The notes below the pieces were generated by a model that was not told where the DNA came from, did no database searches, and saw only the letters and a program-made list of their open reading frames with translations. The position numbers and the translations under genes are program-made. Shown here in pieces: positions 50,508 through 59,148 of a stretch of DNA of 59,258 bases. Numbering within the stretch: position 1 is the first letter of the stretch; each line of letters opens with the position of its first letter. The DNA is from an uncultured Clostridia bacterium. Lineage in GTDB: Bacteria > Bacillota > Clostridia > Oscillospirales > Ruminococcaceae. Location: assembly GCA_947624345.1 (NCBI GenBank), contig CANQJW010000003.1, forward strand, positions 1 to 59,258, in the 5' to 3' direction.

Positions 50508-51032
50508 GTGTTACAGATATTTTGGGGTTTAATTTTTTTATTGTTTGATATAAATGCGTCAATATACAGCATAGATATTCTGCCTGATTTTATCGGTTGG
50601 ATTTTGATATTCTGCGGGTTTGTAAGGCTCTCACGCAAATCCGATGCGTTTATTGGTGTTAAGATTATCGGGATAATTATGGCTTTGGCAAGTGCTGTTC
50701 AGCTTGTATTATCTTTTTTGGAAATCAGAAATTCATCTGTCTATAATACTGTTTTCTGGGGACTGAAACTTGTCGCTCTGACAATAACGATACTTAGCTT
50801 TCTCACAATCAGGGATAGGATAGGCGATTTTCAGAGAATTAAAATACTAAGAGCCGTATGGCTTGCAATTCTGATAATTGAGATTTTAACATTTGTATGT
50901 AATCATTTCATAGAAGATTTAAGCGTGGTTCGTGATCCGGTTATGCAGATTTTAGTTGTGGGAGTAATTTTCTTTAAGATATGGCTGTTATTCTGTGTTT
51001 ATAAAATCAAAAAAGCTTTAAGGGACAATTAA
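50508..51032 (+). CDS. Multi-spanning membrane protein, unknown
   Basis: A 174-residue protein with about five hydrophobic segments, not recognised. It begins with LQIFWGLIFLLFDINASIYSI and has DILPDFIGWILIFCGFVRLS, a pattern seen in uncharacterised clostridial membrane proteins. A basic tail KIKKALRDN ends it. The GTG at 50508 has AGGTGG five bases upstream; a GTG three codons earlier is the alternative. The GT2 gene starts 54 bases after it on the same strand, so a shared transcript is likely. No function can be inferred. Confidence 0.65.
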   Translation: MLQIFWGLIFLLFDINASIYSIDILPDFIGWILIFCGFVRLSRKSDAFIGVKIIGIIMALASAVQLVLSFLEIRNSSVYNTVFWGLKLVALTITILSFLTIRDRIGDFQRIKILRAVWLAILIIEILTFVCNHFIEDLSVVRDPVMQILVVGVIFFKIWLLFCVYKIKKALRDN

Positions 51033-51086
51033 GAATAATCAGGCGGTTCAGGATATAAAAGACTATAAGGATTAGGAGGCGAAAAA

Positions 51087-52016
51087 ATGCTGTCAATTAT
51101 AATACCCAGCTATAACGAGGAACAGAATATTGAAAATACAGCTAATGTTGTGTCCGGTATTATGGAGGAGAATAATATCGACTATGAGCTGCTGTTTGTA
51201 AACGACGGCTCAAAGGACAGAACATGGGAGCTTATATCCCGTTTGATTGAAGAGCGAGATAATATAGTCGGTGTTAATTTTTCGAGGAACTTCGGAAAGG
51301 AAAGTGCTATTTTTGCCGGCTTAAAAGAAGCTAAGGGCGACGCCTGCGTTTTGATGGACTGTGATTTACAACATCCGCCTCAGGTTATTGTTGAGATGTA
51401 TAACATATGGAAAAATAATGACGACGTAGATGTTGTCGAGGGAAGAAAGTCAGACAGGGGAAAGGAAAACCCTGTTTATAAGTGCTTTTCTCTGTTGTTT
51501 TATAAACTTATAAAGAATGCGTCGGGGCTTGATATGAAAGCGTCTTCTGATTTCAAGCTGCTCGATCGAAAGGTTGTAGACAGCCTGAATGATATGCCTG
51601 AGCGTTTGACATTTTTCAGGGCAATGTCAAGCTGGGTTGGATTCAATAAGGAGATAGTTTATTTTGATGTCGCAGAGCGTTTTGAGGGCGAATCAAAATG
51701 GTCGTTAAAATCGCTAGTAAAATATGCTGTTAATTCAATTGCGTCATTTACATCTGCACCTTTGCATCTTGTGACGGTTATCGGATTTATAATGCTTATA
51801 TGTTCAATAGCTCTGGGAATTCAAACCCTCTGGAAATTTGCTCACGGAAGCAGTGAGGGATTCACAACTGTTATTTTGCTGATACTTCTTACATCGAGTC
51901 TGATAATGATAAGTATTGGTATAATCGGGTTTTATATATCCAAAATATATGAAGAAATTAAATGCAGACCGAGATATATAATCTCAAGCCGCAAGAAAAG
52001 CAATAATCTTAAGTAG
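51087..52016 (+). CDS. Family 2 glycosyltransferase, membrane-anchored (DPM/GtrB type)
   Basis: A 309-residue GT-A-fold glycosyltransferase. The catalytic domain starts LSIIIPSYNEEQNIENTAN, has LLFVNDGSKDRTWELI, VNFSRNFGKESAIFAGLKEA, MDCDLQHPPQ (DxD-like metal site) and FFRAMSSWVGFNKEIVYF with RFEGESKWSLKSLVKYA. Two C-terminal membrane helices follow (about 225-290), as in bactoprenol glucosyltransferase GtrB. It likely moves a sugar from a nucleotide onto polyprenyl phosphate. The YfhO-type gene 103 bases downstream is a natural partner that could use the lipid-linked sugar. AGGAGG precedes the ATG. Confidence 0.9.
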   Translation: MLSIIIPSYNEEQNIENTANVVSGIMEENNIDYELLFVNDGSKDRTWELISRLIEERDNIVGVNFSRNFGKESAIFAGLKEAKGDACVLMDCDLQHPPQVIVEMYNIWKNNDDVDVVEGRKSDRGKENPVYKCFSLLFYKLIKNASGLDMKASSDFKLLDRKVVDSLNDMPERLTFFRAMSSWVGFNKEIVYFDVAERFEGESKWSLKSLVKYAVNSIASFTSAPLHLVTVIGFIMLICSIALGIQTLWKFAHGSSEGFTTVILLILLTSSLIMISIGIIGFYISKIYEEIKCRPRYIISSRKKSNNLK

Positions 52017-52024
52017 TGTTTATA

Positions 52025-52047
52025 TTCGCCGACGAGCTGTCGGCGAA
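52025..52047 (+). repeat. GAGCT-loop hairpin after the GT2 gene
   Basis: TTCGCCGAC-GAGCT-GTCGGCGAA is a perfect nine-base stem nine bases after the glycosyltransferase stop. It matches the TCGCTGAC-GAGCC-GTCAGCGA hairpin inside dispersed repeat copy A, with compensatory stem changes and the same AAAT that follows. Confidence 0.7.
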
Positions 52048-52119
52048 ATCATTTTAAGCAAGGTATTATTGATATAGTCAGATGCTTTGACGATAAAAAC
52101 AAATAAGGAGTATTCCTGT

Positions 52120-54963
52120 ATGAGCAAGAGTGAAAAGATTATATTGACTCCGCCTGAGGGTTCAGTTTCACAAAATAAAAGGGGTATAAAACAATGGATT
52201 TATCAGCATAGGATTTATGGACCGGTATTTATTATTCCGCTGATAATAATGTATATTGTCTATGCAGTGTTTAAGGTGCATCCGTGGGGGGATAATTCTG
52301 TCCTGGTTCTTGACTTAAATGGGCAGTATGTGTATTATTACGAAGCTCTTAGAGATGCCTTTTGGGGAGATGGAAGCTTTATATACAGTTGGAACAGAAA
52401 TCTCTCTGGAGAGATGTTCGGTATATTTGCATACTATCTTTTAAGTCCGTTTATGCTGATTATCTGTATATTGCCGAGGACTATGATGTGCGGGGCTATT
52501 GAGATAATTCAGCTACTTAAAATCGGTACATCTGCTGTCGCATTTGCGTTTTTTATAAGAAAAAGCTATAAGCCCAAAAATGTAACTACGGTTATATTTT
52601 CGACCTGTTATGCCCTTATGACATATATGGTTGTCGAGCTTATGGATCCGATGTGGCTGGATGGGCTTATCTATCTGCCGTTTATTTGCTATGGTGTTGG
52701 AAAGCTTATAGACAAGGGGAAAACACTGTATCTTATCATTCCTCTTGCGTTAATGTTTATCGCCCACTTTTATATTGGGTATATGGTTGGAATTTTTACT
52801 GCACTATATTTTTTGTATTATATTTTTGCTGCCGGAACAAATCAGACAGTAAAATCTGTGTTGATTAGTGTTCTGAAATTCATAGTCTCGGCAGTTGTTG
52901 CAGTAATGCTTGCCTGTATAGTTCTGATTCCGGTTTATAAATCGCTGAGTCTTGGAAAGCTTGAGTTTAGCACACCTGATTTTTCACTGAGAAGTCAGTT
53001 TAATGTGCTAGATTTCTTCACAAAGCTATTTCCGTTAAGCTATGATACGGTGCGTCCGGAGGGACTTCCTATGATATTCTGCGGAACGCTGACCCTTATT
53101 ATGGCACCGCTGTTTTTCCTCAATAAGAAAATCGGCTTAAAACAAAAAGCAGGTTTAGGAACGTTAGCGGCTGTACTGTTTGTAAGTATGTATTTAGCCC
53201 CTGTTGATATTGCGTGGCACGGCTTTCAGGTTCCGAACTGGCTGCCGTATAGATATTCATTTGCCTTTTCATTTGTGCTTTTGTTGATGGCGGTAAGAGC
53301 TTTTGACAAACTAGATGGTGTTAGTCTTAAAGCCGTTGGCGGAACTGTTTTTGCTCTTATATGCACTCTTGTCTATTATGAAACGACTGATATATCAAGC
53401 TTTAATACAGTAGCGGAAAATACTCTCGATGACGGAACAATTCAAAGTCAGGTCGGCGGAATATGGTTTTCGGCCCTTATGCTTGTCTTGTATTTTGTTC
53501 TATTACTAATTTTAAAGAAAAGAAATAAAAAGATTGTGGCAGTTCTTATCTCACTGGTTGTATTTACCGAGCTTTATATGGTATCATTTGATACAATAAA
53601 CAAGGTTGATACTGATGTTGCTTACAGCGAGTATACAAGCTATGAGAATTATATGACCGATATGCGAGAGATCGTTGATGACATACAAGAAGATGACAAG
53701 TCATTTTATCGTATGGAAAAGACCTTTGACAGAACAGTATGCGATCCTATCGGAATGGGGTATGCAGGTATTTCACATTCGTCCTCAACTATGAACACAA
53801 AGGCTCTTTTGTTCCTTAATAAGCTGGGATACGGCTACGGCGGAAATTTTACCGTTTATAACGGCTCGACATATTTAAACGATTCGCTTTTGGGAATAAA
53901 ATATCTTATTGATAAAGACGATGACCTTTGGTCTGCTTATTGCGGAACAAGAATAGAAAATGTTCCGATAGATTACGAGAAGGTAAAGGATTTCGATGCG
54001 TCTGATGAATATACTGAAGGAACGGTTACTCAGTATCAAAACCCGTATGCTTTGTCTGTCGGTTTTCAAGCAGATGCGAGCGTATGCGATTTAAAACTTG
54101 GTGATTCAAATCCGTTCGAAAATCAAAATGATGTTTTCAATTCAATTATCTCGGACGGCTCAGACGCAAAGACAAAACCTATACTAAAGCCTATGCAATA
54201 TACGGTTGATGAGATTTTGAATGTTGAGTCAGAGGCGTATGGGGACGACCTGATAAGGTATTATAACACCGAAGAGGCAGGCTCGGAAAGCCATATAGAT
54301 TATGTGATCAATGTTGACAGTGACGGCCCTGTGTATGTTTATTTCCCGACGACGTATGAAAAAGAGTGCAACCTTTGGTATTATGACAACGAGGAGTTTC
54401 AGCGTTATAAAGCTGAAAACGGCAGAGAGCCAGATATGGATTATGCAGGCGGATATTTTGAGGGGGATAATTACAGAATTGTTGACCTCGGAGAATTTGA
54501 AAAGGGTAGCGAGGTAAGGCTCAGGATCACGCTTGATCGAGAAGCTTTTTGGAGCGAGGAGCTGTTTTATACATTAGATTATGATGCGTTCAAAGATACA
54601 GTAAATACCATAAAGCAAAATGAGCTTTATGTTACTGAGTACACAGACAGAAGCCTTAAAGGGGAAATTGTAATAAGCGGTAATGATAAGGTAATGCTTA
54701 CTACAATCCCATATGAGGAGGGCTGGAAAATCACTGTTGACGGCAAAATTACAGAGCCTATTTGTGCAATTGATTCTATGATAGCCTTAAAGCTTGATGA
54801 GGGACCACACAAAATTGAAATGGTATTTATGCCGGATTACTTTATTCACTCTGTTATCATATCAATTATCGGTCTGATTATTTGTGCATTTATATTTATT
54901 TTTGAATACAAGGACGGTATCATAAAGAAAAGAATAATAAAAAAATTCTTTAATGCTAAATAA
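52120..54963 (+). CDS. YfhO-family membrane protein (lipid-linked glycosyltransferase-like)
   Basis: A 947-residue membrane protein of the YfhO (DUF6541/PMT-like GT-C) family. About a dozen helices fill residues 35-500. The first outside loop has DLNGQYVYYYEALRDAFWGDGSFIYSWNRNLSGEMFG, typical of YfhO and containing the candidate catalytic Asp; HFYIGYMVGIFTALYFLYY is also characteristic. A large extracellular beta-rich domain (about 510-915) and a final helix (about 918-938) end the protein. Such proteins are linked to teichoic acid glycosylation with a GT2 partner, which lies just upstream. The ATG has AAGGAG ten bases upstream; an earlier open frame to 52087 has no site. Confidence 0.9.
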   Translation: MSKSEKIILTPPEGSVSQNKRGIKQWIYQHRIYGPVFIIPLIIMYIVYAVFKVHPWGDNSVLVLDLNGQYVYYYEALRDAFWGDGSFIYSWNRNLSGEMFGIFAYYLLSPFMLIICILPRTMMCGAIEIIQLLKIGTSAVAFAFFIRKSYKPKNVTTVIFSTCYALMTYMVVELMDPMWLDGLIYLPFICYGVGKLIDKGKTLYLIIPLALMFIAHFYIGYMVGIFTALYFLYYIFAAGTNQTVKSVLISVLKFIVSAVVAVMLACIVLIPVYKSLSLGKLEFSTPDFSLRSQFNVLDFFTKLFPLSYDTVRPEGLPMIFCGTLTLIMAPLFFLNKKIGLKQKAGLGTLAAVLFVSMYLAPVDIAWHGFQVPNWLPYRYSFAFSFVLLLMAVRAFDKLDGVSLKAVGGTVFALICTLVYYETTDISSFNTVAENTLDDGTIQSQVGGIWFSALMLVLYFVLLLILKKRNKKIVAVLISLVVFTELYMVSFDTINKVDTDVAYSEYTSYENYMTDMREIVDDIQEDDKSFYRMEKTFDRTVCDPIGMGYAGISHSSSTMNTKALLFLNKLGYGYGGNFTVYNGSTYLNDSLLGIKYLIDKDDDLWSAYCGTRIENVPIDYEKVKDFDASDEYTEGTVTQYQNPYALSVGFQADASVCDLKLGDSNPFENQNDVFNSIISDGSDAKTKPILKPMQYTVDEILNVESEAYGDDLIRYYNTEEAGSESHIDYVINVDSDGPVYVYFPTTYEKECNLWYYDNEEFQRYKAENGREPDMDYAGGYFEGDNYRIVDLGEFEKGSEVRLRITLDREAFWSEELFYTLDYDAFKDTVNTIKQNELYVTEYTDRSLKGEIVISGNDKVMLTTIPYEEGWKITVDGKITEPICAIDSMIALKLDEGPHKIEMVFMPDYFIHSVIISIIGLIICAFIFIFEYKDGIIKKRIIKKFFNAK

Positions 54964-55000
54964 TCTGATAAATAGTCTTTTTATTCGGCACATATCTTCG

Positions 55001-55065
55001 TTGACATAAAAAACTGAATAGGTGTATTATTAAAGCAGGAGGAATAATTCCCTCCTGTTTTTGTT
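55001..55065 (+). terminator. Terminator after yfhO, overlapped by a promoter
   Basis: CAGGAGG/CCTCCTG (55036-55042, 55051-55057) followed by TTTTTGTTTT is a clear terminator. Just before it TTGACA (55001-55006), 18 bases and TATTAT (55025-55030) form a promoter whose start site would fall at about 55037, inside the left arm. Transcripts from that promoter would lack the full hairpin and could pass on to the next gene. An AGGAGGT at about 55112 has no start codon behind it. Confidence 0.75.
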
Positions 55066-55195
55066 TTATTTTTTATATTTTTTATATTTTGTTTGTAGAA
55101 ATTTTAGGAGGTAAGGTTTTAGAAACAGATTCAAAAACGAGCCTGATTTTTGTACTTTTTAAGGCTTTGGAATTAAAGAAAGGAATGACAACAAA

Positions 55196-56002
55196 ATGAG
55201 AAAAAAATTAACCTATGGTGACGGAGCACCCCTGGCACTTTCAGCTTTTGCGTGTTTTTTCAGTGCTGTTGCTGTGTTTTCTGAATTTATCGGACGAGCT
55301 GTGTTTAACTACTTTTTTGAGACAAATCGCAGCTACATACTAAGTGCAGGAAGATATATGTTCTTTCAAAATTACGGAAGAGCAGTGACTGTATTTATTG
55401 TATCTGCTATGTTTAGTATTATATTGCTTAAAGCGAGAAAAAGAAAGTGTATCGGCACATCTGAATGTTGGCTGGTTATGCTCACATCCCTGTCGATTGG
55501 CGCTTACTCTATCGCACAGTTAGGTCACGAGCTTAAAACCGGCAGCTTTCTGGATTTTGCAGGGCTTAATGATTCGGAGCTTTTTATATCACTTTTCAGA
55601 TACACGGTTGAAGCGTTTACAATTTTGCCGGCAGTGTTTTTAATTCTCTCCTCGTTGACTATGTTCGCAAGACTGTCAGCGGAAACATTTAAGGTAATGG
55701 TTGAAAAACAGCTTCCATTGGCATTTGAGGTGGCAAACAACGAGCCTGTTGTGGTTGAAGGCATTAAAAGCGTTGTTGAGGAAAGCAGTTTTGATCACGA
55801 GGATTTAACCCCTCAGACGGAAAGCATAAAGAGCAGTAGTGACTCAATTCTGGAAATCATCAAAGAGGAAGAATCTGCTGATGAAAGTGATGGCGATATG
55901 ACTTCTATTTCCGATACAGAGTTGAGCGACGAAATATCACGAGAAGAGCAGACTAGTCAAGTTACATTTGAAAGCTTGAACAAATCGGTTGCAGGAAGTT
56001 AA
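55196..56002 (+). CDS. Membrane protein with long acidic tail, unknown
   Basis: A 268-residue protein, not recognised. Four hydrophobic segments lie at about 12-40, 60-82, 93-108 and 135-160. From about residue 180 to the end it is acidic and Ser/Glu/Asp-rich (for example KEEESADESDGDMTS), with no hydrophobic part. This suggests a membrane domain with a disordered cytoplasmic tail. AAAGGA precedes the ATG by about nine bases. It has its own promoter region and terminator. Nothing nearby suggests a role. Confidence 0.7.
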   Translation: MRKKLTYGDGAPLALSAFACFFSAVAVFSEFIGRAVFNYFFETNRSYILSAGRYMFFQNYGRAVTVFIVSAMFSIILLKARKRKCIGTSECWLVMLTSLSIGAYSIAQLGHELKTGSFLDFAGLNDSELFISLFRYTVEAFTILPAVFLILSSLTMFARLSAETFKVMVEKQLPLAFEVANNEPVVVEGIKSVVEESSFDHEDLTPQTESIKSSSDSILEIIKEEESADESDGDMTSISDTELSDEISREEQTSQVTFESLNKSVAGS

Positions 56003-56066
56003 TAATATCAACACTCCGTCAGCAATTTTGTACTAGCATTTTCACTTCTAAAATTTATACAGTATT

Positions 56067-56099
56067 TAAAGGGTATCTCTTGATGCCCTTTCTTTTTTA
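56067..56099 (+). terminator. Terminator of the acidic-tail membrane protein gene
   Basis: AAAGGG-ATC/GAT-CCCTTT with a TCTT loop and CTTTTTTA behind it. Confidence 0.85.
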
Positions 56100-56141
56100 T
56101 GAGGCGGTTTTTAAAATGGTACCTGATTTTAATTATAATCA

Positions 56142-56161
56142 TATAATATCACGAGGTGATA
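56142..56161 (+). promoter_or_regulatory. -10-like box overlapped by an inverted repeat upstream of asnB
   Basis: TATAAT (56142-56147) runs into TATCAC-GAG-GTGATA (56147-56161), a perfect inverted repeat that could be an operator at the transcription start. No good -35 was seen. Confidence 0.4.
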
Positions 56162-56189
56162 AGCGTTAAAATTTTTCACGCGCGTTTTT

Positions 56190-56260
56190 GAGCCTTTGCC
56201 GTAAAAAGTAGGACAGCAATTCCGGCAAAACCCGAACTGGCTCAAATTCCGAAGAAAGGT
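56190..56260 (+). promoter_or_regulatory. Structured leader of asnB
   Basis: Two nested perfect stems, GAGCC/GGCTC (56190-56194 with 56239-56243) and TTTGCCG/CGGCAAA (56195-56201 with 56223-56229), enclose a 21-base loop with AAAGTAGGACAGC. An alternative pairing CCTTT (56193-56197) with AAAGG (56255-56259) would break both stems and cover the putative ribosome site. That gives two exclusive folds, as in a riboswitch or attenuator. No known class was recognised. Confidence 0.5.
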
Positions 56261-56272
56261 ATGGTGATTATT

Positions 56273-58111
56273 ATGTGTGGAATAGCAGGTTCTGTAAACT
56301 GCAATGATGTATTTGAAAATGATATAAGAAGTCTTTATGATATTAAAAATGTTCTTAAAAGGAGAGGCCCTGATCAGGACGGAGTTTATATAAATAACGA
56401 TGTAGCACTGGTTCATACCCGATTGGCGGTAATAGATGTTCTCAATGGAATACAGCCAATGATAACAAAGGAATACGGAGAGGATTACATAATAGTTTAT
56501 AATGGGGAAATTTATAACACAGATGAAGTAAGAAACGAGCTTAAATATAAAGGACATAGATTTGACGGCCATTCGGATACTGAGGTGGTACTCAAAGCCT
56601 TTATTGAGTGGGGAGAGGACAGCGTTAAAAAGCTAAACGGCATTTTTGCATATGCAATCTGGAATGAGAAGGATAATAGTTTGTTCCTCGCTCGTGACAG
56701 AATGGGTGTAAAGCCTTTATTTTATTCTCAAAAGGGTGACAGGCTTATCTTTTCAAGCGAGATAAAGGGAATGTTAGCTCATCCGCTTATCAGACCTCAG
56801 GTTGATATGGCGTCAATTGCGGAAATTATGCTGATAGGCCCCGGACGAACAATGGGCTATGGAGTATACAAGGATATAAGCGAGCTGCTCCCCGGATATT
56901 CTGCAACCTTCAAGGACGGTCGGCTAATGTTAAGACAATACTGGGCACTGGAGGATAAAGAGTGTACTGACACCTTTGAACAGTGTTTAGAGAAGGTAAC
57001 ATACTTGGTTACAGACTCTATAAAGCGTCAGATCGTTTCTGATGTTCCGCTGGGAACATTCCTTTCAGGAGGACTTGATTCCAGTGCGATTTCTGCGATT
57101 ACAAACAGAGAGTATAAAAAGCAGAACCGTCAGCTTGATACATTTTCAGTTGAGTATGTTGATAACGATAAATATTTCAAGGTAAACAAGTTTCAGCCAA
57201 ACAGCGATAACATTTATGTTGATAAAATGGTAGAGTTTTTAGGAAGCAATCATCATTACATAAAGGTGGATACTCCTGAGCTTGTAAAGGGGTTGTTTAT
57301 GTCGGTTGATGCAAGGGATCTTCCTGGAATGGCTGATGTCGATTCTTCAATGCTTCTGTTTTGCAGAGAGGTTAAGAACACCTGTAAGGTGGCTCTGTCG
57401 GGAGAGTGTGCAGATGAAATCTTTGGCGGTTATCCGTGGTATCGTGATAAGGAGATTCGTATGACAGACGGTTTTCCGTGGTCACAGTCAACGGCTTATA
57501 GAAGCAGTCTGCTGAAGGATGAATTTAAATCATATATAAATGCACAGCAGTATGTGTATCAAAAATATCTTGACACTATAGGAAAGGTGAATGTTCCTGA
57601 GGATTTTGATAAGACGGAAAAGCGTATGCGAGAGATGTTCAGATTGAATGTCGACTGGTTTATGCAAAATCTTTTGGAACGCAAGGACAGAATGAGTATG
57701 TATAGCGGACTTGAGGTGAGAGTTCCGTTTTGCGATTATCGTGTTGCCGAGTATCTATATTCTGTTCCGTGGAATTACAAGGATTACGAGGGCAGGGAAA
57801 AGGGGCTTCTGAGAAAGGCTCTTGAGGTTGATAAATGTCTGCCTGAGGAGATATTATGGCGAAAGAAAAGTCCTTATCCAAAAACGCATAACCCGAATTA
57901 TCTTGCGGCTGTATCAAAGCTAATGGAGGAGGTAATAGAGGATTCCGCTTCGCCTATACTTCATATTGTCAAAAAATCAGAGCTTGAGAAATTACTAAAG
58001 CGTGAGGAGGAGATATACTGGTACGGACAGCTTATGGCAAAGCCCCAGACGATTGCATATCTTCTTCAGATAAATTACTGGCTGGATAAGTATAATATCT
58101 GTATGGTATGA
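56273..58111 (+). CDS. asnB: Asparagine synthase (glutamine-hydrolysing)
   Basis: A 612-residue two-domain enzyme making asparagine from aspartate, glutamine and ATP. The start at 56273 puts the N-terminal nucleophile Cys right after the Met (MCGIAGSVN). The glutaminase domain has RRGPDQDGVYI, HTRLAVIDV, YNGEIYNTDEVR and GHSDTEVVLKAF. The synthetase domain has the ATP loop VPLGTFLSGGLDSSAISAI, SVEYVDND and LSGECADEIFGGYPWY. The length matches Bacillus-type AsnB/AsnO. A structured leader precedes it. The promoter of the next gene lies 22 bases after its stop. Confidence 0.95.
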   Translation: MCGIAGSVNCNDVFENDIRSLYDIKNVLKRRGPDQDGVYINNDVALVHTRLAVIDVLNGIQPMITKEYGEDYIIVYNGEIYNTDEVRNELKYKGHRFDGHSDTEVVLKAFIEWGEDSVKKLNGIFAYAIWNEKDNSLFLARDRMGVKPLFYSQKGDRLIFSSEIKGMLAHPLIRPQVDMASIAEIMLIGPGRTMGYGVYKDISELLPGYSATFKDGRLMLRQYWALEDKECTDTFEQCLEKVTYLVTDSIKRQIVSDVPLGTFLSGGLDSSAISAITNREYKKQNRQLDTFSVEYVDNDKYFKVNKFQPNSDNIYVDKMVEFLGSNHHYIKVDTPELVKGLFMSVDARDLPGMADVDSSMLLFCREVKNTCKVALSGECADEIFGGYPWYRDKEIRMTDGFPWSQSTAYRSSLLKDEFKSYINAQQYVYQKYLDTIGKVNVPEDFDKTEKRMREMFRLNVDWFMQNLLERKDRMSMYSGLEVRVPFCDYRVAEYLYSVPWNYKDYEGREKGLLRKALEVDKCLPEEILWRKKSPYPKTHNPNYLAAVSKLMEEVIEDSASPILHIVKKSELEKLLKREEEIYWYGQLMAKPQTIAYLLQINYWLDKYNICMV

Positions 58112-58132
58112 ATATAATTAAATGCTTAATGA

Positions 58133-58162
58133 TTTGACTTTATAGTATAAAAAGTGTTATAC
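58133..58162 (+). promoter_or_regulatory. Promoter of the Thr-rich surface protein gene
   Basis: TTGACT (58133-58138), 18 bases, TATACT (58157-58162), 48 bases before the ATG. Confidence 0.75.
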
Positions 58163-58210
58163 TAAAAACACATAACAGTTTAACAGATACTAAACGAAAG
58201 GAAGATAAAA

Positions 58211-58864
58211 ATGTCAAGTAATATAAAAAGAATACTCTGCCTTTTAATGTCGCTAGTTATTTTTCCGACTACTTGTTTAATGGGCTTTGCTGAGGACGCT
58301 TTACCTGAAAATGAAAATGAGCAGGATGTTGAACCTACAAGTATTGTTTCTCAGACTGAAACAGAGGTCACTACCACACCAAAGCCCACTACGACAACAA
58401 CAACAACTACCACAACCACAACGACAACAACTACAACTGCTTCTAAAACAAAGCGTACAAAAAAGTCTAAAACACAGACAACTACAACTACGGAAACTTC
58501 TGAATATAGCGAAGAAACTACGACGAACAGTAATCCTGCATGGGTGAGCACGACAAATACTACAACAGAGGAAGATAAAGAAATACCTTCGGCATCATCT
58601 GTAACCACTTATAACACTACATCAAACAGAAATATGTCGCTGTTTCAGTCGGTGCTTATGATGATAATTATTGTGCTTGTTATTGCGATTGTTGCGGTTG
58701 TCTTGTGGATGAAATATAAAAAGAAAAAGAACGACGATTTTGATGACTATGATGATTATGATGGCTATGACGATTATCAGGACAGTGACGACTATGACGA
58801 AGACGCTCCTGAAATAATTTATGCAGAGGACTCAGACGATTTTGATAATTACGATTCAAACTGA
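58211..58864 (+). CDS. Thr-rich, membrane-anchored surface protein, unknown
   Basis: A 217-residue low-complexity protein. A signal peptide (about 1-27, ending CLMGFAED) is followed by an acidic part, a run of 17 Thr residues (about 60-76, ACN codons 58388-58438), a basic Lys/Thr patch, more Thr/Ser, and a membrane helix (about 149-167). An extremely Asp/Tyr-rich tail (DDYDDYDGYDDY type) ends the protein. The layout suggests an extracellular stalk, one anchor, and an acidic cytoplasmic tail. The Thr tract is likely O-glycosylated or extended. AAAGGAAG precedes the ATG. Not assignable to a family. Confidence 0.7.
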   Translation: MSSNIKRILCLLMSLVIFPTTCLMGFAEDALPENENEQDVEPTSIVSQTETEVTTTPKPTTTTTTTTTTTTTTTTTASKTKRTKKSKTQTTTTTETSEYSEETTTNSNPAWVSTTNTTTEEDKEIPSASSVTTYNTTSNRNMSLFQSVLMMIIIVLVIAIVAVVLWMKYKKKKNDDFDDYDDYDGYDDYQDSDDYDEDAPEIIYAEDSDDFDNYDSN

Positions 58865-58889
58865 CCTCGATACAGATAATTAAAAATTT

Positions 58890-58920
58890 AAGCTCCTGAC
58901 TGAAAAATCAGGAGCTTTCT
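58890..58920 (+). terminator. Terminator, first of two identical copies
   Basis: AGCTCCTGA/TCAGGAGCT with a short CTGAAAAA-type loop. The 29 bases 58890-58918 recur exactly at 59149-59177. The T-run here is short (TTTCT). It ends the surface protein gene. Confidence 0.8.
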
Positions 58921-58929
58921 GGGTGTAGA

Positions 58930-59118
58930 TAAAGCCTTTTTAGGGGCAGCCCTCTCTTGCAGGGCATGCCCCTCTTAAAAAACAGTCCACTGGACTATTT
59001 TTTAATTCACCCTGTGCGGAGCGCACTCCGTAAAGCATTTCGCTGACTGCGGTCAGCGACAGGGCTCTGCCCTTGACCTGCAAGCCTTTTGAAAAAGGCT
59101 TGACCGAAACTTTTAGTT
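58930..59118 (-). repeat. Hairpin-rich dispersed repeat, copy B (inverted relative to copy A)
   Basis: Read on the minus strand this is the same element as 17377-17596, sharing all its blocks in order, including AGTCCAGTGGACT, GTTTTTTAAGAGGGGCAT and CAGCGAAATGCTTTACGG. It lacks the AAAACTGC-TTC-GCAGTTTT hairpin. Its GTCGCTGAC-CGCA-GTCAGCG stem has another loop. No credible gene lies inside. Confidence 0.8.
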
Positions 59119-59148
59119 TATTACGCAAAACCTTTTTTGACAGGCTGT

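Noticed and set aside
56190-56260. Considered as a glutamine riboswitch
   Set aside because: Only short fragments resemble the consensus and the stem order differs, so it is reported as an unclassified structured leader.
58287-58608. Gln/Leu- and Val-rich frames across the ACA/ACT repeat, and the repeat itself as a possible array
   Set aside because: Triplet repeat coding for poly-Thr in the true gene. Unit length and lack of spacers exclude a CRISPR array.
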